From: Clostridiales bacterium | GTDB taxonomy: Bacteria; Bacillota; Clostridia; Christensenellales; DTU072 | Assembly (NCBI GenBank): GCA_012838805.1 | Contig: DUON01000001.1 | Span: 1-64,000, forward strand | Direction: 5' to 3' | Length of the DNA stretch: 64,000 nucleotides | Position numbers and translations under genes: made by a program | In this document: positions 21,501-28,083 of the stretch, one piece after another | Position numbering within the stretch: the stretch's first letter is position 1 | Layout of the letters: each line of letters starts with the position of its first letter | The notes under the pieces: generated by a model | Database searches by the model: none | Seen by the model: only the letters and a program-made list of their open reading frames with translations | Told to the model about the DNA's origin: nothing

Positions 21501-22857
21501 TTCCCGCACCCACACCTGATTGGCTTGTCGCCAGTTGATAGTTCAGCTCATTTATTCTGAAACCATATTGCGCGGTATGGGCATTTATGTTGATTGTCAC
21601 ATCGGACGGCAAAATTCTTGCCTCGGGAAGAACAATTTCCGCATAAGGCGCGGCAGGGCTGCCTACATACCCGCCTTCGCCGTCAGATACCACGATATAA
21701 TAGCTTCTAAGTTGCGGCACTACATTTTCATTCAAAGAGAATCTAAAGAGAATAGACTTGTCGTATATGAATTCGCCATATTGGTTCTTTGGGCTAAGGC
21801 TGCCGTCGGGACTGCCGTATTCGTTTATAAAGCAGGAATCTGTAAATGTCACCCAATCGGCATTGAAAATATAACTATTGCTTTTCATGTCATCCAAATC
21901 TTCAGCCAGCAGTCCTCCTTGCTCAGCTCCCAAAGTAATCTTGGTGCTCTCAATTAGATAATCGTACTTATCTAAGTCTTGACCAATAGAGTATAGCCTG
22001 CCCAAATCTTCGGCGCTCGGCGTTCCGTCATAGCGCTTTTCGTTCTCTAAAGCAAGAGCTCCGGAAATCAAACTGCCGCCCTCAAAAATCGCCCTATCCA
22101 ATAAAAGCGCACGCCTTCTTATCACAAAATTCATTAAATTGCTGTCATTTGCTTGATCTAATGTCCTGTATTTTATGTATGGAATCTCTTGGGATAGCGA
22201 ATCCACAAGAAAGAACCTTATCGGATAATCGCCAGCACTTCTTACCGAATCAAAATAGTGTGTCCATTCATAACCGATATTATAGCTTTCTATACTCTGA
22301 GGAAGCCCCCCATGGTTTGATTCTTGGATTTCTATATAATCTTTTATGTCTATTTGAGATGAAAGGTTATAGTATTCAATTCCCTCATAAAGAAAAGATA
22401 AGCTCATGCCGCTGCGAATGTTCATAAGGACCTTGGCATTTAATGTCAAGTCGTTGGAATCGGTATCGGTCACGCCCCGAGCGGTGACGCTTACGCTGTA
22501 AAAGCCCGCATAAGACGGAAGCTGCGACCAGCTGGGGTTGTTGTTGGTGACATTTGCGGTGTATGTGGCATGGGTTTGGGTGTTTGTAAGAGTTATGGAG
22601 TATGAACTAAGGATTTCGGGATCGGCGCCGTCTTCGCCGGGGTTGAAAATAACTTCACTTATGGGATTGAAGGATGATTTGTTCCATTCTTCATAAAAAA
22701 AGTCGGTTTTGTCAATAAAAACAATAAGGGAGTCGCCGTCTGCGGCATAGACTGTCTTGGCTTTTGGTAAGGAAACAGCGATCAGTCCAATACTAAAAAT
22801 AGCTAAAATAACGATTAAAAACAGCTTTATTGCCCTTTTTGATTTCAAGACACCCAT
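15502..22857 (-). CDS. Giant cell-surface protein with tandem MBG/Ig-like repeats (2451 aa)
   Basis: First gene of a two-gene unit with the 3113-residue protein, 9 bases apart; the second gene has its own TGAGGTGG ribosome site. A signal peptide (helix about residues 10-28, site VYA-AD) starts the protein. A C-terminal helix (IWIYLTIGIALAAIFIAIII) and KKRA end it, so it is single-pass with an outside bulk and no LPXTG. Repeated modules carry YDG or YG-x-NP signatures of MBG-type domains: KVYDGLLQ, VTYNGRRH, KVFGEPNPPDTP, QIYDGNIF, KTYGDENPQ, ITYGEQYPAFEL, FVYDAEPK, QTYGSVTGVSGRA, YIYDGAMK. The order and spacing of the last modules match the neighbour, so they are paralogues. The promoter at 22903-22931 is a perfect consensus, suggesting strong expression. 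Ligand and role are unknown. Confidence 0.85.
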   Translation of the reverse strand: MGVLKSKRAIKLFLIVILAIFSIGLIAVSLPKAKTVYAADGDSLIVFIDKTDFFYEEWNKSSFNPISEVIFNPGEDGADPEILSSYSITLTNTQTHATYTANVTNNNPSWSQLPSYAGFYSVSVTARGVTDTDSNDLTLNAKVLMNIRSGMSLSFLYEGIEYYNLSSQIDIKDYIEIQESNHGGLPQSIESYNIGYEWTHYFDSVRSAGDYPIRFFLVDSLSQEIPYIKYRTLDQANDSNLMNFVIRRRALLLDRAIFEGGSLISGALALENEKRYDGTPSAEDLGRLYSIGQDLDKYDYLIESTKITLGAEQGGLLAEDLDDMKSNSYIFNADWVTFTDSCFINEYGSPDGSLSPKNQYGEFIYDKSILFRFSLNENVVPQLRSYYIVVSDGEGGYVGSPAAPYAEIVLPEARILPSDVTININAHTAQYGFRINELNYQLATSQSGVGAGRIGIIYSGNLMGKTIGFYQQGSADIQIDVKIGSVFREGIDDPMLVDFIGKSISDTELRLKNYNRYTPLVGSYYHYVHIYYHGEKIEVQNFEDTYLCGEVNIIFKANSLDVTPIQLNIPTGLEIEPTKVYDGLLQANHSEYTFDDQWITDIYYIDAMQIEYDAADYLNIRVRPVFNSANAGSGKTITVSFVMELIQPGTSADYLINQYLPPSSYEIHDAVIHKKQIKFNFDMTNSQEAPLIHPELFPDGRMLIFEKAFKSSLPIIRQILFDPVYDPEGNVIMEEYYMLKPQLDEMGNVVYDFYGNVVYIEDTTRKYTRPKSNSNFILNENPYIEGYQPSGFEWASAIDLYYYCFEELYPPGHEKAGRQKSIEVTHFYFNPNTGEYELVIINEATPGAVRREINEYTPPAVNPGITINLKAFDCENYEFVPDDQYRIAFLQINKEIPEWDFSPNRNVTYNGRRHSSMLEDQDDDSYQDFLQINLYGHQDWEEIIGENGLGININVLEYCPYWESQTLPISEYGYQEQIRLITLAGNYLIEVSLPETSNCQASQPELIYLTISPAVLNVYLSPSKKVFGEPNPPDTPMPYKEDTQDTSQWGWRMYSSNYQQFFCTVLYQGFLNQDTPDNMSFGVFEHVKIYYGNIVETEEHPAWPGEYSIFAMDGAAHNYSFNLSPTYDAIFTIIPVKAVIQVTKEEIDVIYDPDKTAWAMQEEGEEPNPLAAFIYTAIDDSVVQSAVVGWCPIDGDFDISRHIFYRKNELGEYILDENGERIPEFKPVIVKVGGEWIPDDNEEIEEYEQKIDVRPPKDYLNAKNVGQYAIMLYANPNPDYYYAPTSKFITFRIGYAETQVTVADETIVQIYDGNIFRINGINNDLNNFSINNPEIGVYIQVEMKNALGEYEIILTRRLFDNSMDTRIVNAGEYRVTFTLEYEQGAIQNYHYDENAEYLLFIEILPAQVSLEFEIEQFVEEWYYNGLPYEVLDPQASPPDAQGVRYIAVPHVPLSSMIIEIYKYQDDGEGGYIEGTQQRVYTGAVNAGYYLFRIKASGEGTENYTDSEWVEQVFRIQKTLVLVGIRGKEIPPEEQHLYPDLDRYPLEKTYGDENPQDKLEIFYEGWQNQEDPNNPSKIPAGFVKPNIEWGELNKESEVDRYYIIASGTYADNYEFAYYEASFYVVRKNAEILVNPNYTTVVYTGTEQQNSPHFMNLLGPDPYEGEIPFAFSMNYNISAANFHVVLVAKMVYDESTGDYIRDESVTECVDVGEYIFRVSANQTKNYTAAEPEEHVFVVQKAMLTARLRDAQITYGEQYPAFELTYEGYLGKDIVPNPPVFKIYEDGSTEHISGHRTLEALLNLMHPVLNIPQNAIDFNPMGYEVSLEGGSADNYWINVDITANLFIDKKEITASGADRIIKPYDRTVEANQFVQTRHYKFEGVIHHYLKDSMDVVLLSSFFATFTSPEVGKHNVVFEELEIDNLNYRLANGRFECEGEITKITLNISLLSEEFVYDAEPKTLTPVVTGLEGDVVNYTLTYRGTGTTSYGPTEQPPTTAGTYRVTVTTNDPNYVSRNLEADMIIRKAEVEIKINGDLVQTYGSVTGVSGRAHGLKGYTQTVPVRYFDQNGQEVNITTADAGVYTAKAIYNATANYHAAEEIEYLSINPATIPVTLEKMNDYIYDGAMKRATASYYDINGMPQYADIKYALVEDGKETFINVDNQGGVISSIAPKNAGIYIYYAVSPSKNYLFSGNISGLFEITPRPVNIIVNDIVIDQGDRPSYSFTIENIPAGQSINDFETKPIIKYFDLDIEQFVEGWPETPGIYRIRPEGAKSVNYIISYSEGTLVVNAVKLVANTSYTEGLELQGSFSPDSSLNVRVIQSGSLSKVSATYNVFKLTNQDYKNTTLSEIYQISLMQGTVEDDNITVRLLLSGALRGQDSYKIAHIREDGSVMIIEDGVVDGEYLVFTVSELGNFSIIVEEDKSKDNIWIYLTIGIALAAIFIAIIIIKKRA

Positions 22858-22902
22858 TTAAGCCTCCCAGCCAATGCGAGATATTATAAATAACCTATTA
22901 TT

Positions 22903-22931
22903 ATTATATATATATAAGGGTACCTTGTCAA
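22903..22931 (-). promoter_or_regulatory. Consensus sigma-A promoter of the giant-gene operon
   Basis: Minus strand TTGACA (22926-22931), exactly 17 bases, TATAAT (22903-22908). All 12 positions match the consensus. The expected transcript starts near 22896, about 39 bases before the start codon, with a GGGAGGC ribosome site at 22862-22868. Confidence 0.85.
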
Positions 22932-23082
22932 CATAGATTTTAAATTGATACCATTTATTTACCCGCTTTATTACTACTATTTTTTGATTTTTCAAAAAAA
23001 GCCCTATGACTTCTTTCTTAATCTTTTCAAAAACCCTTTGATTGGTTAACATATTGTAAGGAAACCTATCTTTATAAATAAA

Positions 23083-23107
23083 AAAAACGGGCTTTGAACC
23101 CGTTTTT
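23083..23107. terminator. Symmetric hairpin terminator
   Basis: Perfect 9-base-pair stem, AAAAACGGG with CCCGTTTTT, around a 7-base loop, directly after the stop of the membrane-protein gene at 23110. U-runs occur on both strands, so it could act in either direction; the gene it serves is the minus-strand one. Confidence 0.85.
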
Positions 23108-23109
23108 AA

Positions 23110-24120
23110 CTACTTATTCTTCTTTTTCTTTTTGCCCTTATTTTTATTGGCTTCATAAACTGGAGTTATGATTTTTTCCGCATGGAACTGAACAAAGTTA
23201 CACCACATAACAGAGTAGAAACCGCCTCCGAATACCAAAATCAAAGCAATAATTATTACTTTTAAGAATCCGCCCAGAAGCGCTGACAATAAGAACGGAA
23301 CAGCAGATATAGCGGCAATAAAAAGAGACGGTACAAGCATGGTGATTATCAGCAGAAATGAGTTTTTGAATTTGCTTATTAAAGGCAGTTTATACATGGG
23401 AATCATGGGAAGCATATAAATTAATAATAATATGGGAAACAAAGCTATAATAGACGCAAAAATGATAAGCACCCATTCGCCTCCCCCCGCAAGCCCCTGC
23501 CAATATTGCCTAATAAAGAACACGAATGAACTGGCGACCCCAGCAAAGATTAAAGCAAAAGCAGTCATAACAATCAAGTACTGCAGCCAATTGTTCTTTA
23601 CGCCAATAAAAAATTCTTTAACTATTCTTGGCACATGGTTTCCATAGCTGTCTTTCTTATAAATAAAAGAATCCTGCCAAATGAATTTTATGGCGATATG
23701 GAACATTCCCGCAAGCCCAAAGCTGGTAAACGGAAGAGCGCATGCGCAAATCAAAAGATAAAAATGATACGCCTCAAGTATGGCAAGCCTACCCGCCAAT
23801 ACATCCTGCCCTTGACTAATACCTATACCAATATTGGACATGTAATAGGGAAGTTTGGTAGTCTTTTTCAAAAAGTATGACAAGCCCTCCATTCCGCCAA
23901 AAACATTCGGCAATACTAATGCAACGATAAGCGGTAAAAAGAAAATCAACAGAAAAAGATTGGCCAGCATAAGATAGTTGTTGTTCCTTTTGAAGGTATC
24001 CCAAAAATATCTGAACCTTCCCTCAATAATCGGAGGGTTGCCCTCAGCGCTTCTCGCCTCGGGAGCAAAAGTCAATTTGCTAAGCAAGGTTATTCTATGC
24101 TGTCCTTTCTGATTCGCCAT
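23110..24120 (-). CDS. Polytopic membrane protein, DUF624/YesL-like
   Basis: 336 residues with about six hydrophobic helices (near 45-70, 115-140, 180-205, 215-240, 260-285 and 290-315) and a very basic tail (KGKKKKKNK). The segment RFRYFWDTFKRNNNYLMLANLFLLIFFLPL after a soluble N-terminus, and GLAGMFHIAIKFIWQDSFIYKKD, resemble clostridial DUF624/YesL-type membrane proteins. Those often sit beside sugar-uptake or surface-polysaccharide genes and have no defined activity. It stands alone between two intergenic regions, with its own promoter and terminator, just upstream of the giant surface-protein operon on the same strand. A link to export or assembly of those proteins is only a guess from position. 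The DUF624 call is moderate. Confidence 0.6.
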   Translation of the reverse strand: MANQKGQHRITLLSKLTFAPEARSAEGNPPIIEGRFRYFWDTFKRNNNYLMLANLFLLIFFLPLIVALVLPNVFGGMEGLSYFLKKTTKLPYYMSNIGIGISQGQDVLAGRLAILEAYHFYLLICACALPFTSFGLAGMFHIAIKFIWQDSFIYKKDSYGNHVPRIVKEFFIGVKNNWLQYLIVMTAFALIFAGVASSFVFFIRQYWQGLAGGGEWVLIIFASIIALFPILLLIYMLPMIPMYKLPLISKFKNSFLLIITMLVPSLFIAAISAVPFLLSALLGGFLKVIIIALILVFGGGFYSVMWCNFVQFHAEKIITPVYEANKNKGKKKKKNK

Positions 24121-24153
24121 AAAAAATACCTCAATTTCAAATAATTCCTATTA

Positions 24154-24182
24154 ATAGTACAATATATACCGAAAAAATGCAA
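24154..24182 (-). promoter_or_regulatory. Probable promoter of the DUF624-like gene
   Basis: Minus strand TTGCAT (24177-24182), 17 bases, TACTAT (24154-24159). The ribosome site TGAGGT and ATG follow at 24120. The palindrome array begins about 50 bases upstream of the -35. Confidence 0.5.
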
Positions 24183-24230
24183 CAAAATTTTACCTTTGGG
24201 TATTTTATTAGGGTTTCTCTAATATTTCCT

Positions 24231-24410
24231 AATTAGTTAGAACCTCTAACTAATTGTTTGGTTGGTTTGGTTAGGACCTCTAACTAATTATCTTCTTGTC
24301 AAATAGACCCTAACCGTTATTTCTTAATTGGTTAGAACCTCTAACTTTATTGAATTAGTTAGAACCTTTAACTAATTGTTCGTTGAATTAGTTAGAACCT
24401 TTAACCAATT
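24231..24410. repeat. Array of five palindromic ~25-base repeats
   Basis: Copies at about 24231-24255, 24269-24289, 24326-24348, 24353-24377 and 24386-24410. Each is an inverted repeat of the form AATTAGTTAGA-acc-TCTAACTAATT, with the last arm partly worn in copies 2 and 3 and compensating changes in copy 5 (GGTTAGAACC form on one side, TTAACCAATT on the other). All copies keep the same central ACC orientation. Spacing is irregular (13, 36, 4 and 8 bases between copies). The sequence is non-coding and near a promoter. It could be a multi-site operator or a set of hairpins in DNA or RNA. Confidence 0.75.
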
Positions 24411-24617
24411 GGGAGGACATCATATTTTGTGAATTTTGGACTATAAAAATGGCGATTTATATTTTGGAGCAATAACATCTTTTCAAAATACTCTTGTAAG
24501 TTAAGAATCAAATAATGAAATGCTCACAAAGATAGAAAAAGATAGTAGAAAAATCATAAAAAATTCTAAGAAAACTTATAGGTGAATTTAGAAAGACATT
24601 GTTCAAATTCTATTCAA

Positions 24618-25175
24618 TCATATAAGAGAAAAGATTACTCCGCCTATTATGCCGCTGCCAAGCATAACCCATATGGGATTTAATTTGAATTTTCTAAGTA
24701 CGAAGAGCGAAACAGCGAAAAGACCCAAAATAATAAAATTAAGGTTTTGAGCTTTTGCGACTCTGCCTTCAAAAAATACAAGCAGTACTATCCTTAATGC
24801 CGCCGCACTGATAAGAGCTACTGCGACGGGGCGCATCATTCTTAGAACCGTCTTAAGACCTTGCATTCCCCTATATTTGCTATAAAGCTTGCCAAGAATC
24901 AGTACTATGATAAGGGAAGGAAGGATTATGCCCAGCGTGCAGATAACACCGCCTAAGAACCCTGCTGTCCTCACCCCCACAAAGGTTGCGGCGTTCAGCG
25001 CTATTGGTCCGGGAGTGGACTCTGCAATTGTTATGATATCGATAAATTCGCTTATCGTTAAATAATTGTTGAGGTCCACTATATGATGTTGTATAAGAGG
25101 CAAAGCAGCGTATCCGCCCCCTATCGTGAAGATTCCTATTTGAAAAAAATTCCAAAAGAGTTCAACATAAATCAT
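24618..25175 (-). CDS. Chromate transporter family protein, half-size (second of pair)
   Basis: 185 residues, membrane protein of the CHR (ChrA) family, one half of the full two-domain transporter. The family signature FFQIGIFTIGGGYAALPLIQ at residues ~10-29 and the conserved ESTPGPIALNAATFVG segment are present, followed by about five hydrophobic helices. The start overlaps the end of the other half-size gene by 14 bases, behind GGAGGGCGAAG. The two probably form a hetero-pair equivalent to a full ChrA. The family moves chromate or related anions; the true substrate in organisms that never meet chromate is not established. Confidence 0.85.
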   Translation of the reverse strand: MIYVELFWNFFQIGIFTIGGGYAALPLIQHHIVDLNNYLTISEFIDIITIAESTPGPIALNAATFVGVRTAGFLGGVICTLGIILPSLIIVLILGKLYSKYRGMQGLKTVLRMMRPVAVALISAAALRIVLLVFFEGRVAKAQNLNFIILGLFAVSLFVLRKFKLNPIWVMLGSGIIGGVIFSLI

Positions 25176-25881
25176 CTTCGCCCTCCTTGGAATTTTCAGA
25201 GTCTTTAGATATTTGGGTAGTGCTTCCTATATCTTGGCTGGTTTGGTCTTTATCGGGATTTTCTTTATTGGGTTGTTCTACCGCTTTTTCGATATGTCCA
25301 TATCCATTGCTATTGCTTGTTTTTTGTTTTTTGCGGTTTATAAGGTAAATTATCACACCAAGGGCTATACCGCCAAGGATAATAAAGATTACATTTATTT
25401 CAAGGAAAAACGATAGCGAAAAGGCGCATATTATAATAGCTATGGATAGGTAATCTTTATCTACAAAGTACCTTTTGCCCATGCGGTAGACGACATCCAC
25501 AATGACCGCGGCTATGCCCGCTTGCATTCCCTTGAATACAGCGGACACTATTTGATTGTCTCTAAAAGCCTCATAAAAAAAAGAAATGCCCGTAATAATC
25601 AATAAAGGCGGTAATATGGTTCCCAAAAGCGTGCTTAAGGCACCCCAAAAGCCTGCCATTCTGTATCCTATTAGTATTGAAGAATTGACAGCGATTGCTC
25701 CGGGGGAAGACTGGGATATCGCAACAATATCCAGCATCTCCTTTTCGCTTATCCATTTGAACTTTTCAACGAATTTCTTTTGCAAGAGCGACACTATCAC
25801 ATATCCGCCACCGAAAGTAAAAGCGCTAAGCTGTAGGGTGGATAAAAACAACTTTAGGTATATGTTGGGTCGCTTGTTCAT
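25162..25881 (-). CDS. Chromate transporter family protein, half-size (first of pair)
   Basis: 239 residues. The first ~185 carry the CHR-domain signature LSAFTFGGGYVIVSLLQKKF and SQSSPGAIAVNSSILIGYR, plus several membrane helices. It differs from its partner by a hydrophilic C-terminal tail of ~55 residues (from NRKKQKTSNSNGYG, rich in Asn, Asp, Glu, Ser and Lys), which looks disordered and cytoplasmic. The partner gene overlaps the last 14 bases. It begins 71 bases downstream of the FN3-like gene, with no clear promoter between, so it may be the distal part of the phosphofructokinase unit. Confidence 0.85.
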   Translation of the reverse strand: MNKRPNIYLKLFLSTLQLSAFTFGGGYVIVSLLQKKFVEKFKWISEKEMLDIVAISQSSPGAIAVNSSILIGYRMAGFWGALSTLLGTILPPLLIITGISFFYEAFRDNQIVSAVFKGMQAGIAAVIVDVVYRMGKRYFVDKDYLSIAIIICAFSLSFFLEINVIFIILGGIALGVIIYLINRKKQKTSNSNGYGHIEKAVEQPNKENPDKDQTSQDIGSTTQISKDSENSKEGEDDLC

Positions 25882-25952
25882 TCTTTATTGCCTTTTTCTT
25901 GCAAGTTTCAAAGTCATTTCTTTCTAACATCTATTCTTATTATTGACTTTTT

Positions 25953-26804
25953 CTATTTTTCAATCACAATTTCGGCTTCCGCCCATTCGTCGGGAGTTTC
26001 GTATATGTCAAAGAGCTGTGGGGGTTCTTCAATAATTTGAAGAGGGTTGACATTGAGTATTATGTAGTTCAAAGGTCTTACCCTTAAGGTAAAAACATCC
26101 GTTCTTGCCGCTATGGGAAAGGTGTGTTCTGTTCTGGTGGTATAAAAAGGATAAGTGCTTTCCCAGTATTCGGGCTCGTCCTCGTCCACCCAATAGCCCC
26201 CGTCGTACACTTCAAACCATACGCCCCTTGTTTCGTTCAAGTAGGCGTATTCTATCGGCGTCCATGACACATGGACATTCTCGCCTTCTTGTGTCATGGT
26301 GATTTCGGGGAGCTCCAATTTCATGGGCTCTATATAGAACTGCTTCCACCCGCTGAACTTCCCCTCGCCGCTTAGATTGTTTGCCCTCACCCTAAAATAC
26401 AGATTTCCCCTTTTCCTTTCAATGTATCTTCCGTTCAGCTTGACGGTAAAAGAATGTATTTCATCGGGATAAAGCTCGTATTTGACTTGCAGGGTATAGT
26501 CCGTGGCGTTCACCACATCATCCCATTTGATAAGAACTAAATAGTCGCTTTGCTGATTAAACTCGTCCACCCTAACATTTTTGGGTGCTGAAAGATTTCC
26601 TCTTTTGATGATTTTATAGAAAAAGCCATTCTCGTCGTCCATAGTCAGAAAGCCAAAAACGGCTGTCCCAATAATGCCCAGCCCAATAACCGCGGCGACG
26701 ACTATGGCAATAATCTTGGTCAGCTTTTTCTTTTTGATTTTTTTGAGGTCCTCGTCTGTCATAGACACGACTTCATCAGAGGATATCTTTTTTTTGTCAG
26801 ACAC
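25953..26804 (-). CDS. Membrane-anchored protein with fibronectin III-like domains
   Basis: 283 residues. A charged N-terminus (about 30 residues, Lys-rich) precedes one hydrophobic helix (about 31-52), then an extracytoplasmic part with two beta-sandwich-like domains. The first (about 72-160) starts SAPKNVRVDEFNQQSDYLVLIKWDDV and has YFRVRANNLSGEGKFSGW, a typical FN3 pattern; the second starts LELPEITMTQEGENVHVSW. No catalytic motif is seen. The start codon is GTG and overlaps the TAG stop of the PPi-type phosphofructokinase by one base (TAGTG), so translation is coupled. Function is unknown; FN3-like surface domains usually mediate binding. Confidence 0.7.
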   Translation of the reverse strand: MSDKKKISSDEVVSMTDEDLKKIKKKKLTKIIAIVVAAVIGLGIIGTAVFGFLTMDDENGFFYKIIKRGNLSAPKNVRVDEFNQQSDYLVLIKWDDVVNATDYTLQVKYELYPDEIHSFTVKLNGRYIERKRGNLYFRVRANNLSGEGKFSGWKQFYIEPMKLELPEITMTQEGENVHVSWTPIEYAYLNETRGVWFEVYDGGYWVDEDEPEYWESTYPFYTTRTEHTFPIAARTDVFTLRVRPLNYIILNVNPLQIIEEPPQLFDIYETPDEWAEAEIVIEK

Positions 26805-28051
26805 TATTTATTCACCAATACCTTTTTCAATTTTGCCATTCTGGGCAATCCGTCTTCGTAGGGCGCCTTTGTTTCACCTTGTATAAGAGGAAGCGCATAA
26901 TCAATATAATCTTGGGTGAGTCCCGTTCCCTCTTTTGTTATCCATTCAAGGGGTACGGTTTTTTCTGTGTTGGCGGCAAGCGATATGTCCATAAGCTTAT
27001 ACTCAATCTTATAGTCTTTGCCCTCTTGTCTTTCAAAGACTACCATTTTGTCTGTATGTCCCTCTACTGCGTATTTTACCGCCATAGCTCCTGCCATAAA
27101 GGCTTCTTCCACATCTGTTTTGGAAGCAAGGTGAGCTGCGCATCTTTGCATAAGCGAAAATTCTATCGCCCTTACTTTCGTGTCAAACCTATTTCTTAAT
27201 AGGTTGGCAAGGCTGTATGCGACTCCGCCAAGCTGAGTATGTCCAAAGGAATCCTTTGCTTTCTCGGTCTCGGATATCGCCTCGGCTACATATCTGCCGT
27301 CTTTTGTCTTTATGCCCTCGGACAAAGCGACAAGGCACTTGCCAGTTTTGTCTACTTGCGCTTTTACATCTTTTACAAATTTCTCGATATCAAAAGGAAG
27401 TTCGGGCAGATGAATAAGGTCAGGTCCAAGTCCTTTGTAAGAAGCTAAACTGCTCGCCGCTGTAAGCCAGCCTGCATTTCTTCCCATTACTTCTACTATT
27501 GTGATTTGGGGTATATCGTATACCTTGGCGTCAAGACAAAGCTCCATGAAGGTAGTCGCAACATATTTCGCCGCACTGCCGTATCCCGGGCAGTGGTCTG
27601 TACCGTAAAGGTCGTTGTCTATTGTCTTAGGTACACCTATGATATTGCAGTCATAGCCTTTTGACATTAGGTACTTGCTGACTTTGTTGCATGTGTCCAT
27701 GCTGTCGTTTCCGCCGTTATAGAAAAAGTACCTTATGTTATATTTTTTGAATACTTCAAGCAAGCGTTTATAATCGGTTTCGTCCTCTTCAGCTTTTTTG
27801 AGTTTGTATCTGACTGAACCCAAAGCTGAAGAGGGTGTATTCTTCAATAATTCAAGCTCTTTTTTATCCTCTTGCGATATGTCGTAAAAATTCTCTTCAA
27901 GCACTCCCTTAATGCCATGGGCGGCTCCGTATACTGCAGTGATGTTTTTTTCTTTAAGGGCTTGGGTGAAAACGCCCGCCGCGCTGGCATTGATAACGGA
28001 TGTCGGACCTCCAGATTGTCCAAACATACAAGCTCCTACCAAGTTTTTCAT
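26804..28051 (-). CDS. PPi-type 6-phosphofructokinase
   Basis: 415 residues. Predicted to phosphorylate fructose-6-phosphate reversibly with pyrophosphate. Two positions separate PPi- from ATP-users in this family. Here GGNDS (113-117) has Asp116 where ATP enzymes have Gly in GGDGS, and PKTIDND (141-147) has Lys142 where ATP enzymes have Gly. Both are PPi-type. Other family motifs are SGGPTSVINAS at the N-terminus and VEVMGRNAGWLTAAS. GGNDS with Asn rather than the usual GGDDS is a small variation. The ribosome site AGGAGGC precedes ATG. It lies 32 bases after an ATP-type phosphofructokinase gene. Donor preference is predicted from residues only. Confidence 0.9.
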   Translation of the reverse strand: MKNLVGACMFGQSGGPTSVINASAAGVFTQALKEKNITAVYGAAHGIKGVLEENFYDISQEDKKELELLKNTPSSALGSVRYKLKKAEEDETDYKRLLEVFKKYNIRYFFYNGGNDSMDTCNKVSKYLMSKGYDCNIIGVPKTIDNDLYGTDHCPGYGSAAKYVATTFMELCLDAKVYDIPQITIVEVMGRNAGWLTAASSLASYKGLGPDLIHLPELPFDIEKFVKDVKAQVDKTGKCLVALSEGIKTKDGRYVAEAISETEKAKDSFGHTQLGGVAYSLANLLRNRFDTKVRAIEFSLMQRCAAHLASKTDVEEAFMAGAMAVKYAVEGHTDKMVVFERQEGKDYKIEYKLMDISLAANTEKTVPLEWITKEGTGLTQDYIDYALPLIQGETKAPYEDGLPRMAKLKKVLVNK

Positions 28052-28083
28052 TTTTTTGCCTCCTGTGTTTTATGTTATTTTTC

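Larger units (their letters stand above)
24121..24617. other. Non-coding stretch of about 500 bases with promoter and palindrome array
   Basis: Lies upstream of the membrane-protein gene and downstream of the chromate transporter genes. From the gene outward it holds a probable promoter (24154-24182), five palindromic repeats (24231-24410), and about 200 bases of plain AT-rich sequence (24411-24617) in which I see nothing recognisable. Confidence 0.6.

Noticed and set aside
6151-22857. Sortase-anchored mucin-binding adhesins
   Set aside because: No LPXTG-like motif precedes the C-terminal helix, and MBG-type folds do not by themselves show mucin binding, so only a general surface role is claimed.
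22858-23052. 64-codon open frame on the minus strand directly before the giant genes
   Set aside because: It covers the consensus promoter and ribosome site of the giant gene, has no ribosome site of its own and resembles no family.
24231-24410. CRISPR array
   Set aside because: The repeats are full palindromes, copies differ, spacers are 4-36 bases and not uniform, and no cas genes are near.
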